Origin: Ptychodera flava
Lineage: Eukaryota; Hemichordata; Enteropneusta; Ptychoderidae
NCBI RefSeq assembly: GCF_041260155.1
Contig: NC_091945.1
Span: 32,184,296-32,248,295 of the forward strand
Reading direction: 5' to 3'
Length of the DNA stretch: 64,000 nucleotides
Positions within the stretch are counted from its first letter, which is position 1. Every line of letters begins with the position of its first letter. Shown here one piece after another: positions 38,301-50,202 of the stretch. The position numbers and the translations under genes were made by a program. The notes under the pieces are model-generated. The model was not told where the DNA came from and did not search any database. It saw nothing but the letters and a program-made list of their open reading frames with translations.

Positions 38301-41300
38301 ATGCAATCACATTATCCAACTGCGGAAATTGTAGCAGGGTTCCATAAGTATTTCTCTGCCTTGCAAATCCTTGACAAAATGCACTGATTATCAAGACAGC
38401 CAGAATGCAAATGCATGTTTGCAATTACTGGGTACTGCACATCCATGGATTTTAACAATGTTTCACAACTTATTCCAGACATTTGGACATTAGATTAAGT
38501 GCACTCATTTCATCATTCATAATGTTTTTGTGAGCACCGTATACAAAGCATACAAAGACGTCACAGTTTTCCAGAATGCTTTGCTGCATCTATGTATATG
38601 ACTTGCCTGTGAGCTGTGCAGTACCGTGTAACCTCCCATGTGGTTTCTCAAGAAGATCTCTGAATCTCAACTGGCAAGCGGCGACAGTTCTGTACTCTGT
38701 GCCATGGCTTGGTGTACTTCCAGAGTTGTGGACTCTTTCATCAGATGGTGCAGGAAGAAATCATCCACAGTGACAATGTACTGTGATGTGAAATCAAAGG
38801 TTGGCCTGCAAAAGTAGGAATGCACAACAGTCAAGACACCAGTCATAACCATGATATAAGTATGCTGCCAAGTACACTGGGGTATTACATACTCTGATAG
38901 CAAGCAGCAGACTCTGTGCTTGTACGAAAGGCATGTAGATACTTGTCACAGAGGGCACTGTGCTTAGTGTAACTGCCACAGGCAGTGTTTATCAGATCAA
39001 ACTATTGTCATGTATATCTCTTAGGGAAGTGCAAGATACTCATGTAGGTACAGGTACTACTAAACTACAGTACTGCAAGAGGTTTGTAACTACTTCATGA
39101 TTTATTTCTTTATCATGTACAGAGCGTTTCTGTTCATAACAATTTTTGGATTTTGACCAAAGTAATAAATTTGCAAAATTTGCTACATTACATTGGATAT
39201 GCCTTTACCTCTTTTATCATCAGACTACTTTACCTAGTTTATTATGGACAGTTGAAAACTATGAACACTCAACATTCTACAAGACGCAAAGCTGTGCAGA
39301 CTTACTTATCTCCTTTGATGACTGGTGTAGATTGAACTTCAAATTCAAAGAACTCATAGGTGACAAATGAACTGGGTTCTTCATCACCCATCTCTCTCAG
39401 TGCATCTCTTGTGAAGGAAATCTGAAAACACAAAACAAGAGAATAGCTTAATCAATAAGGCAGTCCAAAAATATAATCGATTTTTGTAACATCTAAATAT
39501 TATACTATCCTCTTGTTGAGAAAATATTATGATTTGATCTACACTCACAAAAAAGAATGGAATATGGTTAATTGCTTTGAAAACTGCAGTAATATTTCCT
39601 GCAGCCCACTAAACATGGCTGGGTTAGTATGTAAAGGCACCCTTGTAACATTTTCCAACTTACTGTCTCAGTGTCCGTGAAAAAAATTGTAGGTCAAACG
39701 CTAAAAGGCAGACAGTAGCCATGAAATTTTTTTATCATTGCACCACTTGTTTCACAGACAACAAATGGGGCAGTGTAAGTGCCCCTTGTGCTGATTTGAC
39801 AAAACATTTAGGAAGTTCTTGCAAAAGAGTAATAACTCACCTGTTTAACATGAATTTCAAATATGTTCTGGCCTCTTTCTAGTTTGACTGTTTCATCAAT
39901 CTCTTCAAATTCATCTTCATGCTGAACAAAGAGAACACAAAAACATAAAGAAGAGTTATTGGTATTAAGGTAGAATGCGCTTAAGACCTAGCCCTTTGTG
40001 CCAGTCATCAGCTCTGAGGGCGCTCTTGATGGGTTTAATTACATTAGCAGAGTTTTATGGGGCCCATACCTCTCACTAAGGACAAGCAGTTACATGCTTT
40101 ATTTGATTCATGGTGACCTAGATGACTATACATAATTCCAAAGAACCTATAATGTTTCCAAAGTATCTGCAGCAAAATTTCCTCTTCTCAGCATAAGCAT
40201 TGTAAACATGTCTCTATTCCAACAGCAGACTTTCAGCTCCACCCTGTTCAGTAGAATCAATCAATAGCTTATGAAGAGTAAACAAAATTCTTTATTATCC
40301 TGAGTATGACTTTATTTTTTAATGTTACTTCCTCATTGACTGTATGAGATCTAATCACTGTACATTATGTTATATAAAGTTGATAGCACTACTGAAACCT
40401 ACCTCAAAGACATCCTTAATTTTAACCTGCTTTGTTCCATATGCTATGTCTCTCAGTTGATGTTCAAGTTTCTGAAACAATAAAAACAGATTTTGACAAT
40501 TGATACAACGACTGCTGCAAAGACAGCTTGTACTCTTTCCCCTTGGTCTCTGTGTAAAGACTGAACAACACATGTACCAAGCTGTTAGGTTTAACTTCAT
40601 TGTGCCAACAGAATAAAGGTAAATCTACCTTCTTGCTGGTCTTTATAGTAATATTCATCTCGTGATTGGAAGGCAAAACTTCAACACTGAAAAATATGTA
40701 CATGGGTATGGATGTACTGTCTCCATTTTGCTTTTTGTAATTTGAACTCCACACAATTTATAAAAATTCAGAGAAAACAAGGCTGAGAAAAAAGGAGACA
40801 AATATCCAGGTATATAGTTTCAGATGGTTTGCATGATTAGTACAATTGTTAATGAGATACAGACTATACTGCACACAAAATGATTTTGTACCTTTATTCT
40901 TGTAGCTCTGATATCAAGCAGCTGTGCGTATTCATCAAGTTTGGTGTCGTATTCTTGCTTGTAGTCTTCCAGCCTCTGAGTGGCGTTTTCAACTTCCTGC
41001 TGGTAGTCAGTGTTTATTTTGTGTTGAAGTATCAGCATATTTCTTGTTTTCTCCAACTCTTCCGCAGTTTCTGCATGTTCTGCTTGCAGTGCCACAATCT
41101 GGTGTTTCAGATCTGTAACAGATTACCAAGTCAAATTTATTCAATGCTACATTATGGGAATTGTCAAAATTAATATGTGCTACATATATTGATGGCCAGA
41201 ATCAATCCAAAGCAGGTGTTGGGCACTTATAGCATTAATACAGTAGTGTGTAAAATTATTTAAAAAATCGCTTCAAAGTTTCATTTCAAACAGTTTAATA

Positions 41301-42355
41301 TATTACTTTTCGTTATGAGCATTGTAAAATACATGTTATCTCAAAGCAGCACTTTTCCTTAATGTGACTTGCAATACTTCTTTTCACAAAGAGCTACAGT
41401 ATGATAACACTCTACTTCAACCCTTTCACTATCATGGTTTGGCCTAAACCCATTGTTATCAATGGTGAGTATGGACCTATTTACTAGCATCGGGGATGAA
41501 TTGGTTAAGGCAAAATATATGACCTACAATTGATACATCATTACAAACTTCCTAGACACTATACTCAGTAAACATGACACACATTTCTCTGATTTTGTTG
41601 ATATCATACCTTTGTTAAGTTCTTCATCCACCTTCTCCAAGAATTCAAGTTCTTGACTGCCTGCTTCTTTTCGTTTCTTATAAAATTAAAGAAATTAAAA
41701 CCCTGATTATAAAATCATTTTTTTATAAATATGTAGGTTAAAACTTCAAACAACAAGATTTAAAAAAAACACGCAAAAATAAGTACTCAAAAGCATGAGA
41801 TGACAAAAACAGTAAAACGATACGTTAGAATCATTCCAGGGCATTCCATTTTTCCAGATGTACTGAGAAGTTATTACAGTTATTGTCCTTAGTACTTTTA
41901 GATTTATGACATTTACCTTGACCAATATCAGAGCTTCTTCAAGTTCCTGGAAATCAACGGCACTTTCCTTGGTGAAAAATTTCATTTTTTCTTGTAACTC
42001 ATCAAGTTCTTGTTTTGTTGAGTAAAACCTGATTTGCAGTTCTCGATGCTCTGTCTCTAATTTCTCTCTGGTCTCTGTAAATATGAAATGATGAAAAAGA
42101 CAGAGATAGAAAAATAAACTGTTACAAAAAAGGTGAGTAAGTCTTTTATATAGTGCAACAGGAATAAACAGTCTGCCTATGTGTTTTCATGTAGAAGAGA
42201 GGTAGATCAGAATAGCAAAATGGTTCATTTGTGACTGATATACGATTGAGTGAAATAAATTTGGTTCTCACAGAGCAAGAAATACTTGACTATCAAAGAA
42301 ATGCAAATCATGTGGATTAGCAACTTTCTCTGGTAATGTTACTTGTGAGTTAAGT

Positions 42356-42386
<31 letters not shown>

Positions 42387-45300
42387 ATTAGGATCAAATC
42401 AATGCACCTGAATGGAATGTATAATGTAGACACCTGGCTGTCCATGACAAGAAGACACTATGCAAACGTTGCACACAGATCCCAATAACTTGATACCTAT
42501 TCAACAGAAGCATTATTGCAATGGCACTCTTTTAATAGTTAGTTATATGGTACACAAAGCATCAAAAGTGAGCAGATTGATGAAAAGTATGCAAAAAGTC
42601 TGCATATCATGTAGATGACATGTGAATTCTGATTTATAAGGCATAAGATATACAGATATGCTACAGAGAATCATACTTGCTATTCTACAAGGACAGTCAA
42701 AGTAACATACATACCTCGTTCATCTGTCAGTTTATCTAGTATAGTATTCTTGTCATTGAGATCTCCCTTCAAAGTAGCTTCTAACTGGGCTATCTGTAAC
42801 TTCATTTGCTTTTCATTTGCACGGAATTGTCTTTCTCTTTCAGCATCAAAGGCACTGAAAAATGGCACAAAAAAATTTCTCAAAATTCTTACATGCTATT
42901 CATATTACATTTCTTCCCCATTTTCCCCTAAAATATTTCCCTTACTATTTCCAAAGAAAATATCCGAGCACGATGCCATTATTTCCGATACACTATGTCA
43001 GATTACAACAGTTAATTTCAATGTAAATTCTGGTACGTGAACTTCTCAATAATATGCATCCAATAATATGACATGTTCAAGGAATTTTACTCTTACCTGT
43101 TGAGAAGTTTTTCATTTGCTTCTTTAAGGATTTCTTTCTCTCTCTCAAGATCAGAGATTCTTTCTTGGAACTGTTGGCAAAGACATTGACAATGACCATT
43201 TCAGTGCCAAGATCATTTCACAGAACAAGGTGTGTACACTACTTACCACCATATACCTAGTATAAAGCTGTACATGCCTAAAAAGTGAAAGACTTAAACT
43301 TTTGATTAAACTTTCCTCAAGAAAATTTTCAACCACACTTCTATGAAACCAAGAATCAAAATAGGTCACTGTGTGAATTTTGGTACTAGAGAAGGAAATT
43401 ACTCAACATTTGGAGATATCTTAAATTCAATATGGTTGCACTTCCTGTGTTCAATATATATCAAGTTTCTGCTTTCAAAAAAAACTACAAAACTTTACAC
43501 ATTCCAGGCTCCTACTACTGACAGACCAAAAAAGCATTGTAAAAGTTGAACTTAGTCTAAACATCTGACTCCAAGCTTCATTCTACCTTAAGAAATATGA
43601 AATCAATTCTCTTTCCATGTTCAATCAGCCTTCCTATTGTTGACAAATAGGTATATCAGGACATATCTTATTGTACTTTGGTACACATCTCCTCAAGCAG
43701 AGGCCCTTGATATCAATTATTAGATTACACACTTTCACTTCCAGCATGCATCCGCAACTGTACTCTGTTTTAAGGCATGGATAGTCTTGCACCATGAGTC
43801 GTTAAACACACTTGGTATCGCATCTTCACTGAACACATTATCGATTTATGTGATGCAGTTATAGTCTTGTCAATTTTGATAAAACCTTTCAGGCAATACT
43901 GACTAAATTTGTTTTGTTCTGTGTCATTTTAGAAATTACACATTCCAGACAGTGTGTGCACACCAATATTCACACAAACAGAGACATTACAGAATGAACA
44001 TTAGCTTGTATCCGGCTACCCTATGCAACTCCCCATTGAATATACTCAATGCACTTGCAAAGCAATAATTCTGGTATTGTCAAACACTGTAACTGTTTAT
44101 AGTCTAGGGCTGGGGCTGAAATGATGGCTCAACAGTATAATTTCAAAGATGGAAGAAGCCTTACCTCAATGAGCTGTCTCTGTGTTATTGTACCACTCTT
44201 CAATTCACTCTGTAATGTCATCACTTTGTTCTGTTCAGACTGTAACTGTCTTGCTAGTTTGTCCATTTCTACAATGACTGCATCATGGCTACCTTTCACT
44301 GTTCTCAAGTTCTACAAATCAAAGACAAAGTTGTATGTTAGTTATAAAATCCTCATTTGATGCAAGCTTAAGTATTCATGTCTGCTGTTTACTGTAACCA
44401 CTGGCAAAAACAAATTTGCAAAATATCACTCAGACACTTTTTGTCATTCAATCAGATAGCAATAACATTCATCTGTAAACGCAGCATCAGTCATGGAAAT
44501 CCTCTTGTATGGCATTCCTTTGAAACTTACAATTTTGAAATTTTTACACGACCACCATACCACAAAGGCATTAAAACTTGATTAAAAGCTAAACACACAA
44601 TAGGAACTTTATAAATAGTTAAGCTGATATCAAACACACACTGCAAGACTTAACTTACTTCTTCAAGACTCTGATACTGTGCTTGCGTGCCTGTTAGTTG
44701 AGTTGCTTTCTCTTTCAACTCTCTCTGCAGTCGAATTAATTCAACATTTTCTTGGATGTTAGACCTAAAACACAGGCAAAAGATTAGTGAAGGTTAAGGT
44801 TACGGTCACGCCAGTTTGCTTTCTACACTTTAACATGCAACATTATGGCAGTCTATGTCATTCTTATAAGTACTGATGGCAATATCGGAAAGGTTTCTAC
44901 ATATTTATGAGTAAACCTGTTTACTTTCATGTCACTGCTATAAATTTCAAACATGCTTCTATATTCCTGATCGCTGTAACACTAACAATGGAATTTCATG
45001 TGCAAGAGCACACAAAGTAACGTGGTCCACATAGAACCTTGTCCATATATTTCATCTGGCAAATAGATGAGAGGAAGTCTAGCTGTATATCAAAAGTTAA
45101 AGTGATGATTGTTGCAATATTGTGAAAAGTGAAATCATTGCTAGTAAATACAGTTTCTTGACTACCATACTCAGCTTGTCAACTCAGCCTGTACAAATGT
45201 AAATTGCATTGTTGTTGTTGACAGTTGAATTTTGGTCTGGACTAATATTCAAATGCACACAATAAAAGTGCATTCTTCATATTTAGACACTGAATTTGCG

Positions 45301-48300
45301 AGCTAAATCATGTTTAAAAAATTATTTAGGAAGTAGAACATAACCTTACAAATTGACATACAGAACAAAAGAGAGTGAAAAGACTATCACCACTTGAAGC
45401 TACTGGCCCTTTAACATGTACACAACCCATTACGCATCCAAACTCTTCCTTAATGGCATCCAAAGTCTTGTACTCAAACACTTCATACAACTGTAGAAGT
45501 CTTACCTCTGTCCGGCTGACATTGCTGATCTTAATCTCAACACTTCTTCCTCGTGCTCTCGAATACGACCTTCCATCTGTACCAATAAGAATCATAACAA
45601 GGTATTTAGTTTAACTTTGTATTTGCATGTATAGACAGCTGGTGAATACATGTAATGTGAGCTATCACTTGCAATGTCATGATGACGGTCAATGATGGTC
45701 CACCATTGTCCAGCAGTTGGCAAATTAGAATACTGGCTTCTTAGAACAATTCAATATTGACCTTGACCTTACCTGATCCTTCATCATATCTGCATCATGT
45801 TCCATGATTTGTATCTGATCTTGAAGTTGTTTTATGTAATCATCTCTGAAAACAGATTAGAGCAAAAACCATCAGTGAAAAGTATTCCAATGTGATTAAT
45901 TGTCTACGTCCCATACAATCACAGCAGAACACAGTCAAGCTCATGACACTTCAATATGATATGGATGAAAAAGTCTGCATGATATTGAGTAGTTTTGTTT
46001 GAGCAAAATCCATCTAACTTTCCACCCCGATTTCTATTTAAACAGGACAACCTTAAAAGGTTTGCAACAAACTTTGGTGATGAAGGGGACAAAGTTAACT
46101 GATATACTTACAATTGTTTGTTTTCAGCTCTGGCTTCCTCTAAGAGACTGTGTCCATACCTTGGTAGAACATCATTCCTGAATGCACGTGGCGTTGCTGA
46201 CCTGTTGATAGCAATGTACAGGTGTTGTAAAACCAAGAGAAAAAACACTTTTCAACTGCTTTCATACATTAAACAGTTATCCATATCTCCTTCATATGTC
46301 CATATGTACATCATCTAGCTGTAAATACACATTGTATCATGGCTTCAAAATAAGGTGATTCAACGACAGTACACCATTTGGACTTGTAAGGATCTTCATG
46401 TAGAATAGATCATATTTGGCTGTTACTTATTGAACATATAAAACATGACACACACAAGTACAAATTAAGATAAGTTTTGCTGTCTTGCAACTCTGATAAA
46501 TGTTTTGTTGTATAGCCAGAGTTGTTAAAATACATCATATTCGCTTTTCCATCGAAATGTTTGCTGTTTGCAAAGTTACTCTAACCATGCCAAAATTGTA
46601 GGCACATATGTTGATTTGAGCATGTATAATAGACAATGGTACAAAGCACAAATTGTACATTAACAAGATCTGATATATGGTACATGGTTCAACTGTATAA
46701 ATTTCATTTACCAACAGTTAGTTGGCAATACTGGTGGCAAAACCTACATTGGTATTGGCATTGGCTATTCTTCAGAATATGCATAGCGTTGAATCACATT
46801 CACTTTTTTCCCACTCATTGGTCAATGTTCATGTGATGTCGAGTCTGCTTTGTGAAATCGACAGTATGCTTTTAAATATATAAATTGTACAGTGGCAGTG
46901 TGTTTCTCATAAAGGTTTTTAACATACTTAGCTCCTTCACCCTGTACTCTCAGACCTCTTTTTATTCTTTCAGATGGAGGTGGTTTGGGGCCTCTCCCCT
47001 GTAACATAACAGATTAAACATATACTTATCAACAAATAAGAAGACAAATTTAATACAACGCATGTCACCTATTATTTTCAACAGTTTTATACTTTTAACT
47101 TTTATTTCTTAATAAACTGGGTATTTTAGGCAGTAAACTTTAAGCTGTGCACTTTCTACACAACACATATCAAAAATTAAAGAATTAAGCAAATATAAAC
47201 TTCATCTTGACACGGAGTACACAGCTCATTATTTTAATTTGTTTGATAAATACAGGTCCAGCAGGGAATAAGTGTGACGAAATTGCTCTCTGAGTATGGC
47301 TCACAAAAAGAAGCAATATGATTGAAATACAGAGGATGAGCAAATTTAACAATGATTTGAGGATAACATGAAGTTACGTACATCATCCCATGAAATTGAA
47401 GGGCACAATAAGTATATATAGCTATGAACATTTAGGAACTTGTCAAAAGTAAACTTGAGCCATCAACAATGCACTGAGAATGCTGACTGACCTACTACAG
47501 GATACAATATTATAATAACATATTTTGTACTCACAGTATCAATTCTTGAATTGACGTAGGTGTATGGATCTGTCCTCTTGGCTCCTTGTGTTGCCATCTG
47601 CTGCTTTGTAACCATTAGCTGTAGATATACACAAATAAATGAATGCCTTATAAAGCTTGGATTTAACACTTTTACACTTAAAAAGCCATGTATACAATTT
47701 TATACTATCCTAAAAGATGCAGAAAAAAAGAAAACGTCACATTTATTGATAAGTCATTTTTAAATAAAGAGGTAACATTATTGGCACATAGGTATGATGG
47801 TTCTATTTGTGTTAGTATACTTCATATTACTGTCTACGGTCAACTTACAGTTCACTATAGGGATTACACAATTTTCAGTTCTTTACAACAACTTTGGATA
47901 TGAGAACAATATATAAAATAATACTGAATCCTTTCCCTGAATCTACACTTCGGGTGATCAAGTAATGCTGATGACTGATATCACACATCAAAGCTTGCTG
48001 ATGTTTTCAAAGTTGCCAAATCGATCATCTTGTTAGGTGCATACTTCTACAGCCAGCAAAATGTAAATGATTTGAAAACAGAATTGGCAATTTACCCTAG
48101 CACTACAGGTTTTGAAATAATACTCTTGCTTCCTGTAATACTTGTTGCAAACTTTTCCCATTCCACCAGATTTTTCTTACCTTATTTTTGAGTTGTTCAT
48201 TTTGCTTTTCTAAGTCTCTCACTTTTTCATGTAAATCTTCCAGCATTTGTTCTGTTTCTATATCCCGGACTTTGCCACCGCTTTCACGTTGCTGTACCTT

Positions 48301-50026
48301 CTTCTTGTCATTAACCAACCTAAGCAATTTAGTAGCCATCCTGGATTTTTAAAAAAGCAAGTATCGTAACTATGGCAGTAATGGATGGAGCAACTCATGA
48401 CTTGTACTTGTGAGACCTATAACCATCAGTCATGGTGTGCAAGTGTGAATTAATGACTCAAAATAAGATCAGTGAGTTCCATTGCAGAAACTAAATATGA
48501 TCAATTGCAAGTGCTTCAGGTATGAAGATACTATTGGAAAATGTGTACAAAGGCAAATCTAATTGATATTCATTGTTGTTTTAAGAGTGAACAGCATAAA
48601 CTTATATTATATGTGTACCACTTCTAACTCAGGGTAATTTAATGCAGGCAGTCAGTACAAATATATACACATCCGCATGTGCTGTATAAACCATATTACA
48701 TTGTAGCTTTGTCCATTCCAGTGGATTTTGTGATGTCATCCCTAGATCATCACTGATAATGTATCCCATTATCCAGCATTGTACAAAGTCACTGGCATTG
48801 CCAAAACGATAAAACAATGACAATATTATGTACCACATCTGAGCCAATGGACTCAAACAAAACTTAATTCAGCTTTACCTCATATCTTATGTCGTGCAAA
48901 GTTTGCTTCATCCATTATGGGCCTGCAGGGGTACATTATTGCTTACTTACAATTTGCAGGTACAAGTAATGCAATGTGCTGAGGCAGTTTGTTGCTGTAA
49001 GGTGAACTGAGTCAATGCTTTCAACACCTGAACCTGAATGGCAACACAAACTTGACAGAATTTTTGTATCACACTGACAAACACTCTGTCATTTTACCTC
49101 TTGATCTTATCTTCTTGCTTTCTTCCATGTTTCTTCAAGACTAAGTTATCCTCATATAACCTGAGATATTTATCTTCCAGCTCATCTCGACTGAGCTTTG
49201 ATATCGCTCTCCTCTGCTGCCCTTGTTTATTTTCATGATCAACTACAATGGAGACAAAAGCGATGTAGACAAAGGGTACAAGCACAGTTGCCTGTGAATC
49301 AATACACAATGGCTGCTGTTTAGGAAGTTGGGAAATGGAATGGCTGCTTTATGTATATATCGCTAAGTTTGGGGACTGATTTCCCTCACTGAAAGCCACA
49401 ATTTATTCAATAAACTGGCATCATGAATTCATACCTGCTATCTTTGAATCAAAAACAATCTTCTGAGCATTTTTGAGTGCAATTTCTGAGTGGACTCGTG
49501 CTTTTGACATGAAACAATTACTTTCTTACTGCAGAAGTGGGTGGTCAGCAAATGTAGCAGCACTAGTGCTGTTTTACCCTACATTTTAATGTTTCAAATG
49601 ATTGCAGACTGACAGTATATAGCCAATCACAGCGCCACCACTCTCAAACCACCCACTGACCACCACCTGCTGTATCGATTCACAAATTAAGCAACGGCAG
49701 GTATTAAAGCACTCATGTTATACAATTATCAGCTACCCTCCACACACAAACATGGAATTATTGTTATTTCATAAATTATCTGAGCAATTTTGAGGACACG
49801 TTTGAACCTTGCTTGGGGAAGGGTTAGATATGAAAAGACCTAGAATAGTTTTTGTATAAAATCACATGAACTGGTGAACAATAAATGATAAAATATGAAC
49901 GTCATGAATGTATTGCTGCTGCTAGTGAAACCTACTTCCATCCTCCTCATAGTTCATGTATCCACCAGCTCCATGCCTGCCTGGGTTATCTCTCACTGGT
50001 AAATCATATGCAGTTTCATCAGCCAT
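17469..50026 (-). CDS. RPGRIP1L: RPGRIP1L orthologue (ciliary transition-zone scaffold), 33 coding exons
   Basis: The start is ATG 50026-50024 and the stop is TGA 17471-17469. The spliced product is about 1327 residues (human RPGRIP1L is 1315). The order is a short N-terminus with DETAYDLPV like the human DETAGDLPV, a long coiled coil (about 60-590), a first C2 (about 600-755), a second C2 (about 785-935), an acidic linker (about 935-1140), and a C-terminal C2-like RPGR-interacting domain (about 1141-1327) containing [11 protein letters not shown] and LDCEDIG. In vertebrates and worms RPGRIP1L (NPHP8/MKS5) organises the ciliary transition zone with the other nephronophthisis and Meckel proteins. 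Exon coordinates are given with the five domain blocks. All exon phases agree except one missing base in exon 38607-38805. The paralogue RPGRIP1 is less likely, because invertebrates generally have one gene and the fit to RPGRIP1L is close throughout. Confidence 0.95.
21545..21690. repeat. Dispersed repeat, copy 2 (copy 1 at 14205-14370)
   Basis: This is an intronic copy of the repeat described at 14205, in the same orientation and with the same order of conserved blocks. It lies in the RPGRIP1L intron between exons 23400-23475 and 20888-21060. Confidence 0.55.
25999..26038 (+). repeat. C-rich CCCACCCA simple repeat
   Basis: A 40-base stretch of CCCACCC-type units lies in an RPGRIP1L intron, just downstream of the donor of exon 26140-26322 in transcript direction. 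It could form a G-rich or i-motif structure in the transcript strand. No function can be claimed from sequence. Confidence 0.7.
26972..31566 (-). other. RPGRIP1L: RPGRIP1L block 3: second C2 domain, 4 exons (residues 753-932)
   Basis: Exons are 31404-31566, 30671-30825, 29847-29972 and 26972-27064. The landmarks are [95 protein letters not shown] and [16 protein letters not shown], in the order of the human second C2 domain. The last exon has two usable donors six bases apart (CAG|GTCAAG giving 26972, AAG|GTCAGT giving 26966), which add or omit two residues. Exon 30671-30825 is followed at once by a partial duplicate of itself, described separately. Confidence 0.93.
30518..30670 (-). other. 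Partial tandem duplicate of a C2 exon with its own donor
   Basis: Directly after the donor of exon 30671-30825 the reading frame stays open for 51 more codons to a second donor (ACTGTG|GTAAGAC). The extra sequence repeats [13 protein letters not shown] exactly, diverges, and ends with a DLD-Y-T pattern like the DLDRYLRT of the first copy. Both copies are followed by the same bases GTAAGACTT at the donor. The start-to-start distance is 135 bases (45 codons), and the second copy has an 18-base insertion. Use of the second donor would insert 51 residues into the C2 domain without shifting the frame. It could be an alternative exon end or a silent duplication in the intron. Confidence 0.75.
31869..37805. 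mobile_element. Giant fold-back element: opposed arrays of ~400-bp repeats
   Basis: The two ends are nearly identical inverted copies over several hundred bases (left CCGTGGGCTAGAGGGGG at 31869, right its reverse complement at 37805). The left half carries about seven head-to-tail copies of a 390-410-base unit, marked by GAAGGGTACCGCAAAAT at about 32010, 32403, 32813, 33201, 33599, 33999 and 34406. The right half carries about eight copies in the opposite orientation, marked by TTTTGCGGTACCCTTC at about 34861, 35261, 35660, 36060, 36461, 36861, 37261 and 37657. The orientation flips near 34450, so the arms are unequal. No frame reaches 80 codons, so it must be non-autonomous. It fills most of an RPGRIP1L intron. 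Confidence 0.9.
37862..39921 (-). other. RPGRIP1L: RPGRIP1L block 2: first C2 domain, 4 exons (residues 590-753)
   Basis: Exons are 39841-39921, 39306-39421, 38607-38805 and 37862-37956. The landmarks are [56 protein letters not shown], then in another frame [20 protein letters not shown], and finally [18 protein letters not shown]. Exon 38607-38805 needs one extra base at about 38706 to read through, and it ends in a GC donor (CACAG|GCAAGT). With that base restored its phase fits the next exon exactly, so the exon limits look right. The 5.9-kb fold-back element starts 56 bases beyond the donor of exon 37862-37956. Confidence 0.9.
42357..42386 (+). repeat. (GAT)n microsatellite
   Basis: About nine to ten GAT/TGA triplets in tandem lie within an RPGRIP1L intron. 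They are non-coding. Confidence 0.9.
43240..43590. repeat. Diverged copy of the 53.1-54.1 kb element family
   Basis: Within an RPGRIP1L intron, the blocks AAAGTGAAAGACTTAA, ATTTTCAACCA and TTTGGTACTAGAGAAGGAAATT recur in the same order as at about 53760-53880 (AAAGTGAAAGACTTAA, ATTATCAACCA, GTGGTACTAGAGAAACAATT). The stretch ends at TTCTACCTTAAG (about 43584), the reverse of the AAGGTAGAA-type end found at 53120 and 39970. Confidence 0.5.
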
Positions 50027-50070
50027 CTGTCCATAAGGTGGGCCAGGCATTATATAATATCACCTGCTTG
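49936..50070 (-). other. RPGRIP1L: RPGRIP1L first coding exon with start codon
   Basis: The exon runs from an acceptor near 50070 (AAGCAG or TACAAG context, exact site not decided) to the donor GGAA|GTAGG. The coding part begins at 50026 with [20 protein letters not shown] chose this ATG because DETAYDLPV matches the human N-terminus DETAGDLPV, the next in-frame residues lead into the conserved coiled-coil start, and no earlier ATG joins in frame. Confidence 0.85.
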
Positions 50071-50202
50071 TAGTAGTCAACTTGCTGAAGCTAATATGAA
50101 GTAGATTTTTAAAAAAAACTTTCACCATATTATAGCACGTATAGTGTGTTACTTTGTTATTGCTTGGTGGTGCTGCGAATGATGGACAGCACATCTACAC
50201 TA

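Larger units (their letters stand above)
40403..50026 (-). other. RPGRIP1L: RPGRIP1L block 1: N-terminus and coiled coil, 16 exons (residues 1-589)
   Basis: In transcript order the exons are 49936-50026, 49098-49242, 48181-48340, 47535-47618, 46928-46998, 46112-46201, 45773-45845, 45506-45576, 44659-44764, 44165-44311, 43097-43170, 42715-42854, 41917-42074, 41610-41676, 40892-41112, 40403-40471. Each has a GT donor and AG acceptor and the phases fit at every join. Landmarks shared with human are [93 protein letters not shown] and DIAYGTKQ. The region is heptad-rich and presumably dimerises. This block lies in the less transposon-dense half of the gene. Confidence 0.93.
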
